Of a stretch of 64,000 bases of DNA, positions 22,001 to 31,699 are shown in pieces. Location of the stretch: positions 1,063,547 through 1,127,546 of the forward strand of contig NC_133490.1 in NCBI RefSeq assembly GCF_025370935.1. Reading direction: 5' to 3'. The notes beneath the pieces are model-generated. The model was not told the DNA's origin, did no database searches, and saw only the letters and a list, made by a program, of their open reading frames with translations. The translations under genes were made by a program, and so were the position numbers. Origin of the DNA: Choristoneura fumiferana (lineage: Eukaryota; Arthropoda; Insecta; Lepidoptera; Tortricidae). Position 1 is the stretch's first letter. The number at the start of each line of letters is the position of its first letter.

Positions 22001-24561
22001 ATCCTTAGAAAAATATGACTGATCTTTTTCGTAATGGCTACGGAACCCTATTTTGGGCGTGTCCGACACGCTCTTGGCCGGTTTTTAAATGTAAAAATTT
22101 CCTTCAGTTCTGGGTAGTCTTGGGAGCCTTCCTGAACATAGTGGCGTGTGGCTTCCACCTGGGCTACCCCACGATACTCCTCCGAGACCTAAGGAAGCCA
22201 GGGTCTGATATCCCTCTAAGCCTGGAAGCTGAGTCATGGATAAGTGAGTAAATTGGCTTCTTTACAGGCCATTATTTAACTGGAATGTTTTGGTTTCAAA
22301 AGCCAACCATTTTTAAATCGCTTTCTTCAGTTTGTCAAATCAGCAGCAGCCTCAGGGATAACTCTTCAACTGTTAATGGGATTAAAACGTTTGATTTACC
22401 AAACGTTCTCTTTCCTTACCACGAGCTTTACGGTGAAGGAAAACATCGTGAGGAAACCTGCACAAACAGCAATTCAATGGTGTGTGTCAAGTTCCCAATC
22501 CGCACTGGGCCCGCGTGGGAACTAGGTACGGCTACGGCTCATTCCGAGAGGAGGCCTGTGCCCAGCAGTGAGACCTTTATGGGCCGGGTTGATGATTGTG
22601 CGAATCTGGCATTCTGCGAATCTGGCGTTCTGCGAATCTGGTACTATGCGAATCTGGCATTCTGCGAATCTGAAATCGGGCATCGTGCGAATCTGGCATT
22701 CTGCGCATCTGGTATACTGCGAATCTGAAAATCTGGCATTATGCAAATCTGGCGTTCCAGGAATCTGTCGTTTTTCGAATCTGGTATAAAGCGTCAAAAC
22801 CTATTGTTCTTGAATAAATAAATAAAAATAAAAAAAGTTAGAGGGTAATGGGATTACATATTTCGTAGGTGAGTAATTTTACTATTTGTTTTGAATTATT
22901 AGTTTAATAAAACCCAAAAAATAGGTAGGTTAAGTAGGTTTTCATTTGTGTAGAATATACCCTCTAGCTCTATAGGTAATTAGCGGCAAGGGTTTAGGAC
23001 TCTACTTGTATAAATCCCGATCCCATCGGAATATCGGGATAAGTACCTAAAGGTACCTACTGCTTATGTGTTATTCTAGTAATCGAGCTATCGCCTACCA
23101 ACTATACCATAACATTCGTCCTTACCTCTAAGGTTCTATTTGTGTCTTAGGTTCTATTTGTGTGTCAGAATAGTCATATATATAGGTATAACCGAATATA
23201 ACCGAGGTGCCCCCTCGTGTGCCCAAGAGCTGAGGAAGAAGAAACATCTAACTTTCTTATTTCTATTTCCAGCATCAGCAATCGCTATCACAACGCTCCC
23301 GTCGTTCATCCTCACGGCGCCAATTCTGCAGAAGCTCGGCCGGCGATCGGCGCACTTCTGCGTCGCGACTCCAAGCATCATATCCTGCCTGCTCCTATAC
23401 TTCGCCCAGGACGTGACCGCGCTGGTCATTGCCAGGCTGACGAGCGGCTTCAACACCGGAGCCACCATTGTCATCGCCGGCATCATCGTAGGCGAATACA
23501 GCAGCCCTCACTACCGCGGGGTCTTCCTCAACACCAAAACCGCTGGAGCTACCTTCGGCGTTCTCTACGTCCATTTAATTGGGACTTTCTTCGACTGGAG
23601 AGCCACTGCTCTATTCGGGCTTATACCTTCCGCCTTGGCGCTTCTGATTACGTGGACCTGGCCTGAAAGTCCATCATGGTTGGCCTATAAGGGAAGGTAC
23701 AAAGAATGCGAAGATTCCTTCACGTGGCTGAGAGGAAACAGCGACGAAGCAAAAGAAGAACTCCTATTTTTAATACAATCCCAAAGGAACCGGCGACTTT
23801 ATGAAATCAAGAACAATTCTATGATGAAAAAAGCCAAGCTGCTGCTAACGAAATTGGGCCAAAAGGACTTCCAAAAACCAACATGGATTGTGTTGTTTGT
23901 TTTTGTTATTTTGGAAGCTTGCGGCCGTCACTCGTTTCCAGCTTACGCTGTTAAATTTATGTCAGCTTTCACCAAAGATAATGCCACCACGTTGTATTAC
24001 GTACTCGCTGTTGATGGCATAATATTTCTAGCCAGTGTGGGATCCTGCGGTGTAGTCAAATTATTCCGTCGTAGAACTTTGCTATTCGTAAGCGGCGGAG
24101 TATCTTGCGTTCTACTAACCAGTATCTGCATCTATTTGTACTTGAAATCTCAGCATATAGCACCGGAAAATAATGTTTGGCTGCCATTGTCCCTGCTTTG
24201 CTCATATTTCATAGTTTTAAACTTGGGTACCTCTTCGATAGCTCTGTCTTTGCTAGGTGAGATATATCCCTTAGAGCATAGAGGATTAGGAACTGTGATT
24301 TCTGGTGTTTTTTACTCTCTATCTCTGTTGGTAACGTTGAAAGTGACTCCAGCGTTGATGAGAGCCATCGATGTACATGGGACGTTTTTCGTTTACATGA
24401 TATTCATGGCCGGTGCCTTATTTTATTTGTATTTCTTCTTGCCCGAGACAGAGGGTAAGACTTTGCAAGAGATAGAGCATCATTTCAATGGGGTTTCGTT
24501 GAAGTTGGAACAAGATAAGGAAGATAAGTTGTTGGACTGTACTTTAGCGAGCGAGAGATAG
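19003..24561 (+). CDS. Tret1-like sugar/trehalose transporter, paralogue B (whole CDS, 3 exons)
   Basis: Predicted 481-residue transporter joined from 19003-19023, 22108-22243 and 23273-24561 (1446 nt). It is the tandem sister of the gene ending at 14526: same strand, same exon count, first two exons of identical length, same intron phases. Helix 1 contains GYPTILL. The GRR loop is KLGRR (73-77). PESPSWL falls at 183-189, exactly where it is in paralogue A. GEIYPLEHR is at 381-389 and PETEGKTLQEIE at 443-454. The central loop is shorter and less charged than in A. The two have diverged widely in sequence, so the duplication looks old despite the adjacency. Likely a plasma-membrane sugar transporter; substrate unknown. 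Confidence 0.88.
19024..21356. other. Intron 1 of transporter B
   Basis: Mostly AT-rich. A GC-rich patch with CTCCTCCTCCTCAG and CGTGTGCAGCGCGCGCACGG at 20425-20515 stands out but has no supported exon. Confidence 0.5.
21357..21672 (+). repeat. R5 repeat
   Basis: GCAAGCTTTTATTTAGTTTC to AGGTTGTATTAAAAATATA; in intron 1 of transporter B. Confidence 0.78.
21745..21797 (+). mobile_element. R4 3' fragment
   Basis: TGCTCTGCCTGCCCCATTTG, CAGGCGTGATGTTTGTGTGT matches the end of R4. Confidence 0.6.
21985..22088 (-). repeat. R1 5' fragment just upstream of transporter B exon 2
   Basis: Carries TACGAAATCCTTAGAAAAAT and GGCGTGTCCGACACGCTCTT and ends in GGCCGGTTTTT. Confidence 0.8.
22108..22243 (+). 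CDS. Paralogue B, coding exon 2 (helix 1)
   Basis: The acceptor AATTTCCTTCAG ends at 22107 and the donor A|GTGAGT follows 22243. The 136 nt in phase 0 encode FWVVLGAFLN through to EAESWI. A fragment of repeat R1 ends at about 22088, only 20 bases before the exon, so the branch point and pyrimidine tract lie in or next to repeat DNA. Confidence 0.87.
22413..22598 (+). mobile_element. 3' part of the 27.7-kb SINE family
   Basis: Matches from ACCACGAGCTTTACGGTGAA through GGCCTGTGCCCAGCAGTGAG. The usual GAT tail is replaced by GATGATT and a 16-bp minisatellite. It lies in intron 2 of transporter B. Confidence 0.75.
22599..22790 (+). repeat. 16-bp minisatellite
   Basis: About 11 units of GCGAATCTGGCATTCT with variants (GGCGTTCT, GGTACTAT, GAAATCGGGCATCGT). 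It lies in intron 2 of transporter B directly after a SINE tail. Confidence 0.85.
23273..24561 (+). CDS. Paralogue B, terminal exon
   Basis: The acceptor is TTTCTATTTCCAG. CA completes a Thr codon started in exon 2, then SAIAITTL and the GRR loop follow. An open frame runs upstream to a Met at 23140, but that part is intron because SWI in exon 2 must join here. The stop TAG is at 24559-24561. Confidence 0.92.
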
Positions 24562-25112
24562 AGAACAACAAAACAACATTTCAATGGGCTCAAGTTAGAA
24601 AGAGACAGAGAAGATATACCTAATCTTGTCTGATGAAATCATCAAAAGGATGTGAGCAAGCGTTCTGCTAAATACTATAGCTAGATCCGTCCATTTATTT
24701 AGCAGTACTGAATGAGTGCACTTACTGAGCGACAGTGATGTATGTAGTTAGTTTGCGTTTAAAATACGTAGATACGTAGTAGTAAGATACGTAGGTATCT
24801 TCTCCATAAAACCAGATTACCACCAAAAAAGAACTCCGAGCAAAGTTCGTTCGCTCAGATCTTCGGCGGCAAAACTACGCTCTGGACATTAAAGTAGGGA
24901 TTCTAGGTACCTACCTGTATCTACCTGGCCTGGACAGCTATTCTACGTTGTACTATATTATAGACTTGAATAGTTTATTTAACCCTAATTATTATGCTTT
25001 GAGTAACTACTAGTAAATAAACTACTGTATTGTAGGTAGGTACCTATGTGTATTATTATAAAATGTATAAGGTAAGAAAAAATATTTTTGCACGCGTTCA
25101 TGTTAAAAAGCG

Positions 25113-25118
25113 AATAAA
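25113..25118 (+). terminator. Candidate poly(A) signal of paralogue B
   Basis: AATAAA lies about 550 bases after the stop; another is at 25016-25021. Both are bare motif matches. Confidence 0.25.
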
Positions 25119-25270
25119 GTATTTGATTTAGTTGTATAAAATAAAATGCTGATCAATATTATTAATATTATTTATTATTTAGATCTAACACTAGTTGTTT
25201 CAGTTTAAATAATAGTTATCTTTGGTCATAACACATTTTTAGTTGTTATATTATAATTAGATCAAAGAAG

Positions 25271-25404
25271 GTACAGACCAGCATTATGCCACACACAGCG
25301 GAGCGTGCAAAAATATCTGACACGTCCTTCCGACTCTAGAAATAGAGTCGTATCAGATATTTTATGCACCCTTGTTGTGTCGATGTTGGTGCTGGTGACT
25401 GTAC
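25271..25404. mobile_element. MITE with GTACAG ends
   Basis: GTACAGACCAGCA on the left and GTACAGTCACCAGCA reversed on the right; inside, GTGCAAAAATATCTGACAC pairs with its reverse. It shares its right GTAC with the next element. Confidence 0.65.
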
Positions 25405-25574
25405 CATCAGCCAAATATGTGGTCTACCACCATAAAGTTGATAATCATTTGCATGTCATAAAACAATAATTCCAATAGACGTGTCTGTAATCTCGAAAGT
25501 TCGACTTTAGCGACATATCCATTTGATAGGAACTTGTTTAAAAATTTATAAACTACTTATTTTGCTGACCGTAC
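25401..25574. mobile_element. 174-bp MITE, GTACCATCAG end
   Basis: Same family and length as 44397-44570. The right arm is more diverged here. Confidence 0.72.
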
Positions 25575-25658
25575 CTAATTACTGCGTAATTAAACGAAAT
25601 GTTGTTGAGTTAAGCTGGCATGAACGAATTGAACGAAACGAATGTCACAGACAACTAT

Positions 25659-25804
25659 AGGCGAGGAAACTGAATTACATACCAGGGTTGGAACCTATCA
25701 GCTACTAATGTCATGTTGACATCCCAAAAATTTGGTAAAGAAATCATAACGAAATTGATTATGAAAAGGTTCCACCATGGTACGTGATTCAGTTTCCTTG
25801 ACTT
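25659..25804. mobile_element. Foldback element
   Basis: GGAAACTGAATTACATACCA pairs with GGAAACTGAATCACGTACCA from the right end reversed. The middle resembles 3197-3337 (TGTCATGTTGACATC). Confidence 0.68.
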
Positions 25805-25883
25805 ACATAATACTTCTTATAAGTTATAACACAACACAAACACAATGTATTTCAGATGTAGTAAATAATGTTTTGCCATCGTA

Positions 25884-25990
25884 TTGAGACGTGGTTAGAG
25901 AACCAGACTACGAAGCTTGAGGTTCCGGGTTCGATCCCGGCCGGCGCAGATATTAAAATTTGTATGAATAATACGAATGCTTGTTTACAG
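25884..25990 (+). mobile_element. tRNA-derived SINE head fragment
   Basis: GTTAGAGAACCAGACTACGA, a B box GGTTCGATCCC and TGTATGAATAATACGAATGC match the first 110 bp of the SINE at 47665. Confidence 0.75.
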
Positions 25991-26632
25991 CATCTAAAAT
26001 AGATAACACGTAATTAATCTTATAACCAAATAACTAATAACTATTAAGACTCCAATAAACTTATAATAGTGGAACAGAAAATGAAAAGTTAACTAATCAA
26101 CTTTTATGATTCGCACCGACAAAACTAATTCTAACCTACGGCACAGAATAAGTAATAGTACAAGTACAGAAGTTTCACTGCCGTACAAAAGTGACGTTTA
26201 GGCATAAGAATCGTGCCTACCTACTGTATGCTTCTCTGTCTATCGCATAACTCGTGTTCACTCGCACGCGTTGAGTCGCACTGAATCGCCTCAACGTTGG
26301 GGAGGCCCGGTATGTACTTGTAGCTCGGCGGCGGAATGGCCTAGTGACACCCCCCTGCCTACGGACTGCCTCACATATTTATTTATACCAATTTATGTTG
26401 GAGGCAAACAAGCGTACTAGTGAATAATGTTTTGCCATCGTATTTTGTCGGTATAGTTCATCTTTATCTTGCTCTTTCAACTAGCCTACCTACTGAAGTT
26501 TACCGAAGCTATTTGAGACAGCAAGCAAGATCAACATAACGGCACCATATAGAGTAAAATTTTCAAAGTACCCTGGTTTGATAATTCCAGGCTCCCCAGG
26601 GATCTTCTCGTGTGGGCTTTTCGTGTGCGGTC

Positions 26633-26755
26633 TGTGCCCTATTTCACGAAGCTATAAGTTACAATTTACAAGCGGTATTCTTTGTTTAACAGTATGCATT
26701 GAAAAGAGACTACCGCTTGTTAATTTTAAATTGTAGCATCGTGAAATAGGGCACA
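26633..26755. mobile_element. Foldback MITE
   Basis: TGTGCCCTATTTCACGAAGC and TGTGCCCTATTTCACGATGC (right end reversed), 123 bp. Confidence 0.77.
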
Positions 26756-26969
26756 GGTCACATTCCACTAAACTGTTGTTTGAATTTGATGACAGTTGTA
26801 CAGTCACCTTTGTGTATAAGTTGTAATAAGACTGAAGACCTTATTCATTTTCATCTCTCCTGTTCTGAAAGTATAATTTTCATGCGTAGATAGCCGGGTG
26901 GAAAATTGCGTTTTCATCTCTTTGTTTTATATTATACAGGCATTGTGTGATAATAATAGGTAATAATCA

Positions 26970-27122
26970 TCATTTTGTCAGCATAGTTTACATATATATT
27001 CGTGCAAAATTACAGCTTTCTAGAATTGATAGTCCCTGAGCAAAATCGCGGACGGACAGACAGACAGACATGGCGAAACTATAAGGGTTCCGTTTTTGCC
27101 ATTTTAGCTCCGGAGCCCTAAA
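26970..27122 (+). repeat. R1 3' fragment
   Basis: CATTTTGTCAGCATAGTTTA through GACAGACATGGCGAAACTAT and ending CGGAGCCCTAAAAA. Confidence 0.8.
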
Positions 27123-27670
27123 AAAGACGAACGCATCCGATAAAATGCGATGGGATAACATTAAACCTGATGGTAAGCAGAAAGAAATTCAATGTACAGT
27201 GTATGAATAAAGGAGAATGGGCAAATTGACCTATCGGTGGCCATTGATGAAATTAGATTTATTTGAAAGCTAAATAATACTTATAATACTTATTACTTCC
27301 TTTAAGATCAATAGTTCTTCACATGTTGAGATTTCCCTTCTTAATTACTAAACTAACATAGGTAGGTTTAGGTTATGTTAAGTTTGCATTAGCCCGAAGG
27401 GCAAAAACTACACAGAAGTAGGAGCTCCGTCGACACTGTATCGGTGTCGACTCTGATTGGGAATAAACGTTACTGTGAAAATAAGCTTTACTAAAAAAGC
27501 ATATTGGGAAAAGAAGCATTTGGGAAAAAAAGCGAATGGAAATTTTGCTACTAGGAAATACCGATTTTGTCAATAATATCGCCATACTCGTCGTACGGAC
27601 GCCATCAGACGGCGCAGATACAATATCACCCAGCTACAATAGCCCCGGGTCACCTTATAGCTATATTTAT

Positions 27671-27970
27671 ATCATCATCATCATCCCAGCCTATATACGT
27701 CCCACTGCTGGGCACAGGCCTCCTCTCAGAACAAGAAGGCTTGGGCTATAGTTCCCACGCGGGCCCAGTGCGGATTGGGAACTTCACACGCACCATTGAA
27801 TTGCTTCGCAGGTTTGTGCAGGTTTCCTCACGATGTTTTCCTTCACCGCAAAGCTCGTGGTAAATTTCAAATGTAATTCCGCACATGAATTTGGAAAAAC
27901 TCAGAGGTGCGAGCCGGGGTTTGAACCCATGTTTGAGAGGCGATAGGTCAAACCACTAGGCCACCACGGC
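27671..27970 (-). mobile_element. SINE with tRNA-like head and ATGATG tail
   Basis: On the minus strand the head GCCGTGGTGGCCTAGTGGTT with B box GGTTCAAACCCC is followed by CACGAGCTTTGCGGTGAAGG, a region ending GGCCTGTGCCCAGCAGTGGG, and a GAT tail. The latter half is shared with fragments at 22413-22598 and 43684-43757. Confidence 0.8.
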
Positions 27971-28519
27971 TTTTTTATATTTTTATAATGAGTAACATTT
28001 TAAAAAATAATTGTAACATTTAGACCTTAAAAATTGTGGCTGCCTAGTAGCCAAAACAAAAATGGTTGTGTGACAGTTTTCTATAACCTATCTGATGGAC
28101 TAATTATTGTAATTTATTTACCCAATTAGTGTAGGTACAGTCAAAAAAACTAAATAGAGACATATCATATTACATCTGCCATCTGTAGCTAGTTTGTAGT
28201 TTCTTTCTTTAGTGAAATTGTTTAATGTTTTACGCCATACGGTTTAATAAATCAGCCAAAGAAATCAGCGAAATTGGTTATGAAAAGGTTCCACACTGGT
28301 CTGCGTTCAGTTTACTCTGTACAAAAACTTAACCACACTTCTATCTAACTAAAAATGTTTTAAAGTCACATTAAACAATAAAAGCTTAAACCAATGGGGT
28401 GGGAATTGAGTTAATCAAGCACCATGCCACTGACAGGTGCAAAATTGTATAGTAACATTTTAATCTTACTTATTTCCCTTATCATATTATCCATATCTGA
28501 CAGCATCATACCATCAACT

Positions 28520-28794
28520 TCACTCCGGTATAGCCTTCCATATCTGCGAGATCTTATTAACGCTAATATCAGGCGGTCCAAACAGAAACTGGCCAGCATA
28601 GTCAGCCCCCATCGAAGTCAGCACCTTGGCTCTGTTCCTGGACAATATCAGTGAAGCCAGCGGAGTCCGGGCTACTCCAATCTCCTGGGCCACCACTCCC
28701 GTTACATGAACATCGTCGATCCAGAAATAGGGGGTGAATTGGGCTGTCTTGAGCAAACGTGGCACTACATCTTGGGAGTAAATGATTGCCCAAC
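28520..28794 (-). CDS. Galactosyltransferase-like gene, exon 2
   Basis: The acceptor TTTTAATTACAG precedes GTTGGGCAATC. The join restores a Gly codon and then WAIIYS. Encodes the C-terminal part with WIDDVHVTG and ends at TGA (28522-28520). A Met in the open frame upstream of the acceptor is intronic. Confidence 0.88.
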
Positions 28795-30592
28795 CTGTAA
28801 TTAAAATAGAATAGATCATGGGTAAAAAAATATTATTATAATTAGTTCATACAAATGTATGATTAATTTTCGTGTCACAATGGAAAAAGTTAATGGAAAT
28901 TAAAACTATGTGCTAACGCAGATTTAACAGTGTGCAACTTTTTGGTCTTCACCCAAATATGATTTATCTTAATATTGAAGAAGCCAGAAAAGAAATGCCG
29001 GAATGGGGAATAAAGCCTAGTTCTTCGTCAGTCTAGTGGCGCATGCAGTACCCCTGTACCACCTTAAGCTTTCATTTCATGGCAAAATTTCCTGATTTGT
29101 TCTCGATAAAGTTATTATTTTTATAATTTGGGAATTATTTATCAACCAACCAGAACAAATGGCACTGTCTTTAATAGATGAGATCACTAAAGTAGTAGTG
29201 ACAGGTTATTCAAGAATTACGTAAGCAGACTTTTAGTCATTTTTAAAAAGTTTTTAAGCCCTCTTCCCCTTGTCAGCGAAAGTCAGCCATTTATTTTTAA
29301 ATCTATTTAGGTTTCTTTAGTGTTATAAGTACCATCTAGGCCTCCATGTCATCAAAAATAAGCAAAGCAAAAACTCCCCCACCCCCCTTTGATGCTTATG
29401 TAATACTAAAATTGGTTTTTGGAGTCTTTTTGTATTTTTTATTTCAACTCCAAATTTTATTAGGTACTTTTACGGTCATCCCGTAAAACCCATATCGAAA
29501 ATGGACTGTCCAGTGGTGGTGTAGCAGTATAGCACGCGGCACGGAATGCCGAGGACCTGGGTTCGATTCCCAGCGCTGGTCTATTTTTCTGGTTTTTCTG
29601 TGCATCTATGTTTCAGTTTGTATTTTCGATACGTAATACTTGAATTACTCCTATACATGATTATTATTTATAATTGATCACATAATCTGATAGCAAGTTA
29701 AAAATTTATAAATCTATAAATTTATAACAATACAAGTACACTCAGCGGCAAAAATTTTGAACCCTTCATTCAAAATTACCGATTCTGCATACAATTGAGG
29801 GCCAGATTTTTTGCTGCCCAGTATATTATTTATTGCATTAACAGACATACCAGCACAATATGTTGGATAGTAATGTGGGCCATATTCCGCTGGGGAAACC
29901 CTCCACTTGGAGCGATGAGACCTTTGCACCTGCGCATGTTCCAACACCTGGCACGTAATAAGCCCCTTAGCCCCCCACGGAGACAGCTCCCTCGCCAAAA
30001 ACTGCCTCAATGCATAAGAATTAACAACAACGTCATCATCAGTCTTCAAAATATATTTTGCCATTGGACAATGATGCGTCACCCATTTTAAACCCATTAC
30101 GTGTTTGTAAGTCATGTTACGGTATGCATCTGTGAAGCTCCCTTGCACAATGTCTCCGAATAAGGCAGATTCATTCTGAATTCGGTGGGAAATAGTCGGG
30201 TTTTCTGATTCTCCAATTAGGAAAACAACTTTAGTTGAATCCAAGGAACGGCCCCAAGTATTTCTGATAACCATTCTATTATCATAGTTACTCGGATTTG
30301 AGGATATAATGACGACTAGTAACAACCCTGCGCTATAGTTCTGACAAGGCTGAGGGTTGACTTTAAAAGAAAAATTCTTGAGATCGATTAGTTGTTCGTA
30401 AACATCGTCAGGTGCGCTGAATTCTGTACCATTGTAAGGCCCGAGTAAGGCAAATTTGGGGTTCTGTACGCGTATTTCTAGAGGCGTAGATGTGTTGTAA
30501 AAGTCGTATATGAGCATCAAGCTGACGATTACAACGGCAAGCTTGTGCAGAACCATCATGTCGCATTTCTCTCCACGCTGACTTTCCAACAT
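28520..30592 (-). CDS. Beta-1,3-galactosyltransferase-like protein (whole CDS, 2 exons)
   Basis: Predicted 338-residue glycosyltransferase family 31 enzyme joined from 30592-29851 and 28794-28520 (1017 nt). Such enzymes sit in the Golgi membrane and add galactose or N-acetylglucosamine in beta-1,3 linkage from a UDP-sugar. A type II signal anchor covers about residues 13-32 (KLAVVIVSLMLIYDF). RMVIRNTWG is at 106-114. The metal-binding DDD (KTDDDVVVN) is at 185-187. YPTYCAGWAIIYS spans the splice, and WIDDVHVTG is at 272-280, where many relatives have EDV. Several N-glycosylation sequons are present. Met at 30592 is the longest start; the Met pair at residues 12-13 is also possible. Length suits the short insect members. 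The acceptor sugar and exact orthologue are unknown. It converges on transporter B. Confidence 0.88.
29411..29491 (-). mobile_element. Tail of the second SINE family in opposite orientation
   Basis: The reverse complement of the tail at 54607-54690 (including GGTTTTACGGGATGACCGTA) stands immediately before the head at 29508, so head and tail are in inverted order. Confidence 0.7.
29508..29640 (+). mobile_element. tRNA-like SINE, second family, in the galactosyltransferase intron
   Basis: Same family as 54485: GTGGTGTAGCAGTATAGCAC, B box GGTTCGATTCC, then CTGTGCATCTATGTTTCAG. The anticodon-position stem reads CGGCA/TGCCG, a compensated change from CGGTA/TACCG. Confidence 0.72.
29742..29826. 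mobile_element. Short MITE near the galactosyltransferase splice donor
   Basis: AGCGGCAAAAATTTTGAACC and GGGCAGCAAAAAATCTGGCC (right end reversed). It ends about 25 bases into the intron. Confidence 0.55.
29851..30592 (-). CDS. Galactosyltransferase-like gene, exon 1
   Basis: Encodes residues 1-247 plus one base: anchor, stem, nucleotide-binding region and the DDD motif. The donor after TATTGTGCTG is GTATGT, reading on the minus strand. An open frame continues into the intron to 29714 but lacks family similarity there. Confidence 0.88.
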
Positions 30593-31156
30593 AGTAAAGA
30601 TTCTTGCACGACGTAATACGAAAAGAAAATGGTTTTAAGGAGATATCATTCTGTCTACAATAATGAAAGTCGAAAGAAACACGCAAAAGACACTCCTCAA
30701 AGTCCTCGACGCAGCAGCACGCAGCAGCCAGCACGCACTCGGTATCAAATCAAACAAACAAACGTCACTTTTGACACTTGACTGACACATGACAGTTGTT
30801 TCCGCCGTTCAAAAACTGGTTTTGTATTTTGGTTTTGTACGTTCTGTGCCTTGATTTTGAACTCAAAAACTCTCCTTGACAAACATCGATTTATCGAAGC
30901 GATGTGTCATCTGTTTCGTACGTTTACGTCTTGTTTACAGTTTCTCAAATGGCCGGACACGCATCTGTGATAGAGGTATCTTTGGTAGGGGGCCCAAGAG
31001 GCCGTGTTGCGGGTGTCCATGGGCGGCGGTAAATGATTCCCATCAGGTGACCGCATGCTCGTTTGCCCCTCTGATATTAGAGAAATTACAACACAGCATA
31101 CATGAGGGAACTGTTCATTTCCCGAGTTAAAAAATATCATACGTCTTACGTCTTAT
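30593..31156. other. 5' flank of the galactosyltransferase-like gene
   Basis: Should hold its 5' UTR and promoter (minus strand). No TATA box was convincing. Frames on both strands here show no domain. Confidence 0.45.
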
Positions 31157-31387
31157 TTCCAGGGCCTCAAACTATCTCTATACCAAATTTCATCTAAATC
31201 TGTTCAGCGGTTTAACCCGTCACGCGTCCTAGAGACTACATTGTAGCCATTTTAAATGTACCTGGTAGTCTCTACGACATTTCCCGCACAAAAAAAGTTA
31301 GAGACTAATGTAGTCTCTAGGACGCGTGACGGGTTATGCATGAAGAGATAACAGACACACAGTTACTTTCGTATTTATAATACCTAC
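31157..31387 (-). repeat. R2 repeat with a piggyBac-like MITE inside
   Basis: Minus-strand copy with CCAAATTTCATCTAAATCTG; the MITE at 31216-31333 interrupts it at TTAA. Confidence 0.78.
31216..31333. mobile_element. piggyBac-like MITE, 118 bp
   Basis: Arms start CCCGTCACGCGTCCTAGAGA at both ends and stay paired for about 27 bases. TTAA precedes it (31212-31215) and TTAT follows, one base from the expected TTAA duplication. The R2 host normally has a single TTAA-like site there. Confidence 0.77.
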
Positions 31388-31699
31388 TAGCTATTTTGCA
31401 TATTTGTAATTTACTTTTAAGTATTCTTGCAGGCTTTCATGGATTATGCAACTGTAACATACTTTTGAAATGTACATGACTTTACGGTGAAATAAATAAA
31501 TACATAGCTTTTGCCCGCGTCTTCGTCTGTAAAAAACATTTATCGCTATCCCAATCCCACGATAACTATACAATTTTTTTCGGGATAAAAACTCTACTAT
31601 GTCCTTTCCAGGATGCCAAACTACCGGGTGTGCCATGGCCTGTAATATGCCCAGCAGTAGGACGTATTATAAGCATTAGGCATTACGTTAACTACATAG

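Noticed and set aside
22599..22790. CRISPR-like or coding repeat (frames NLAFCES type)
   Set aside because: A 16-bp period cannot keep a reading frame, and it is a minisatellite in an intron.
23140..23272. Extended Met start for the transporter B terminal exon
   Set aside because: This stretch is intron: the acceptor at 23272 joins exon 2 in phase, and the upstream residues lack similarity to the family.
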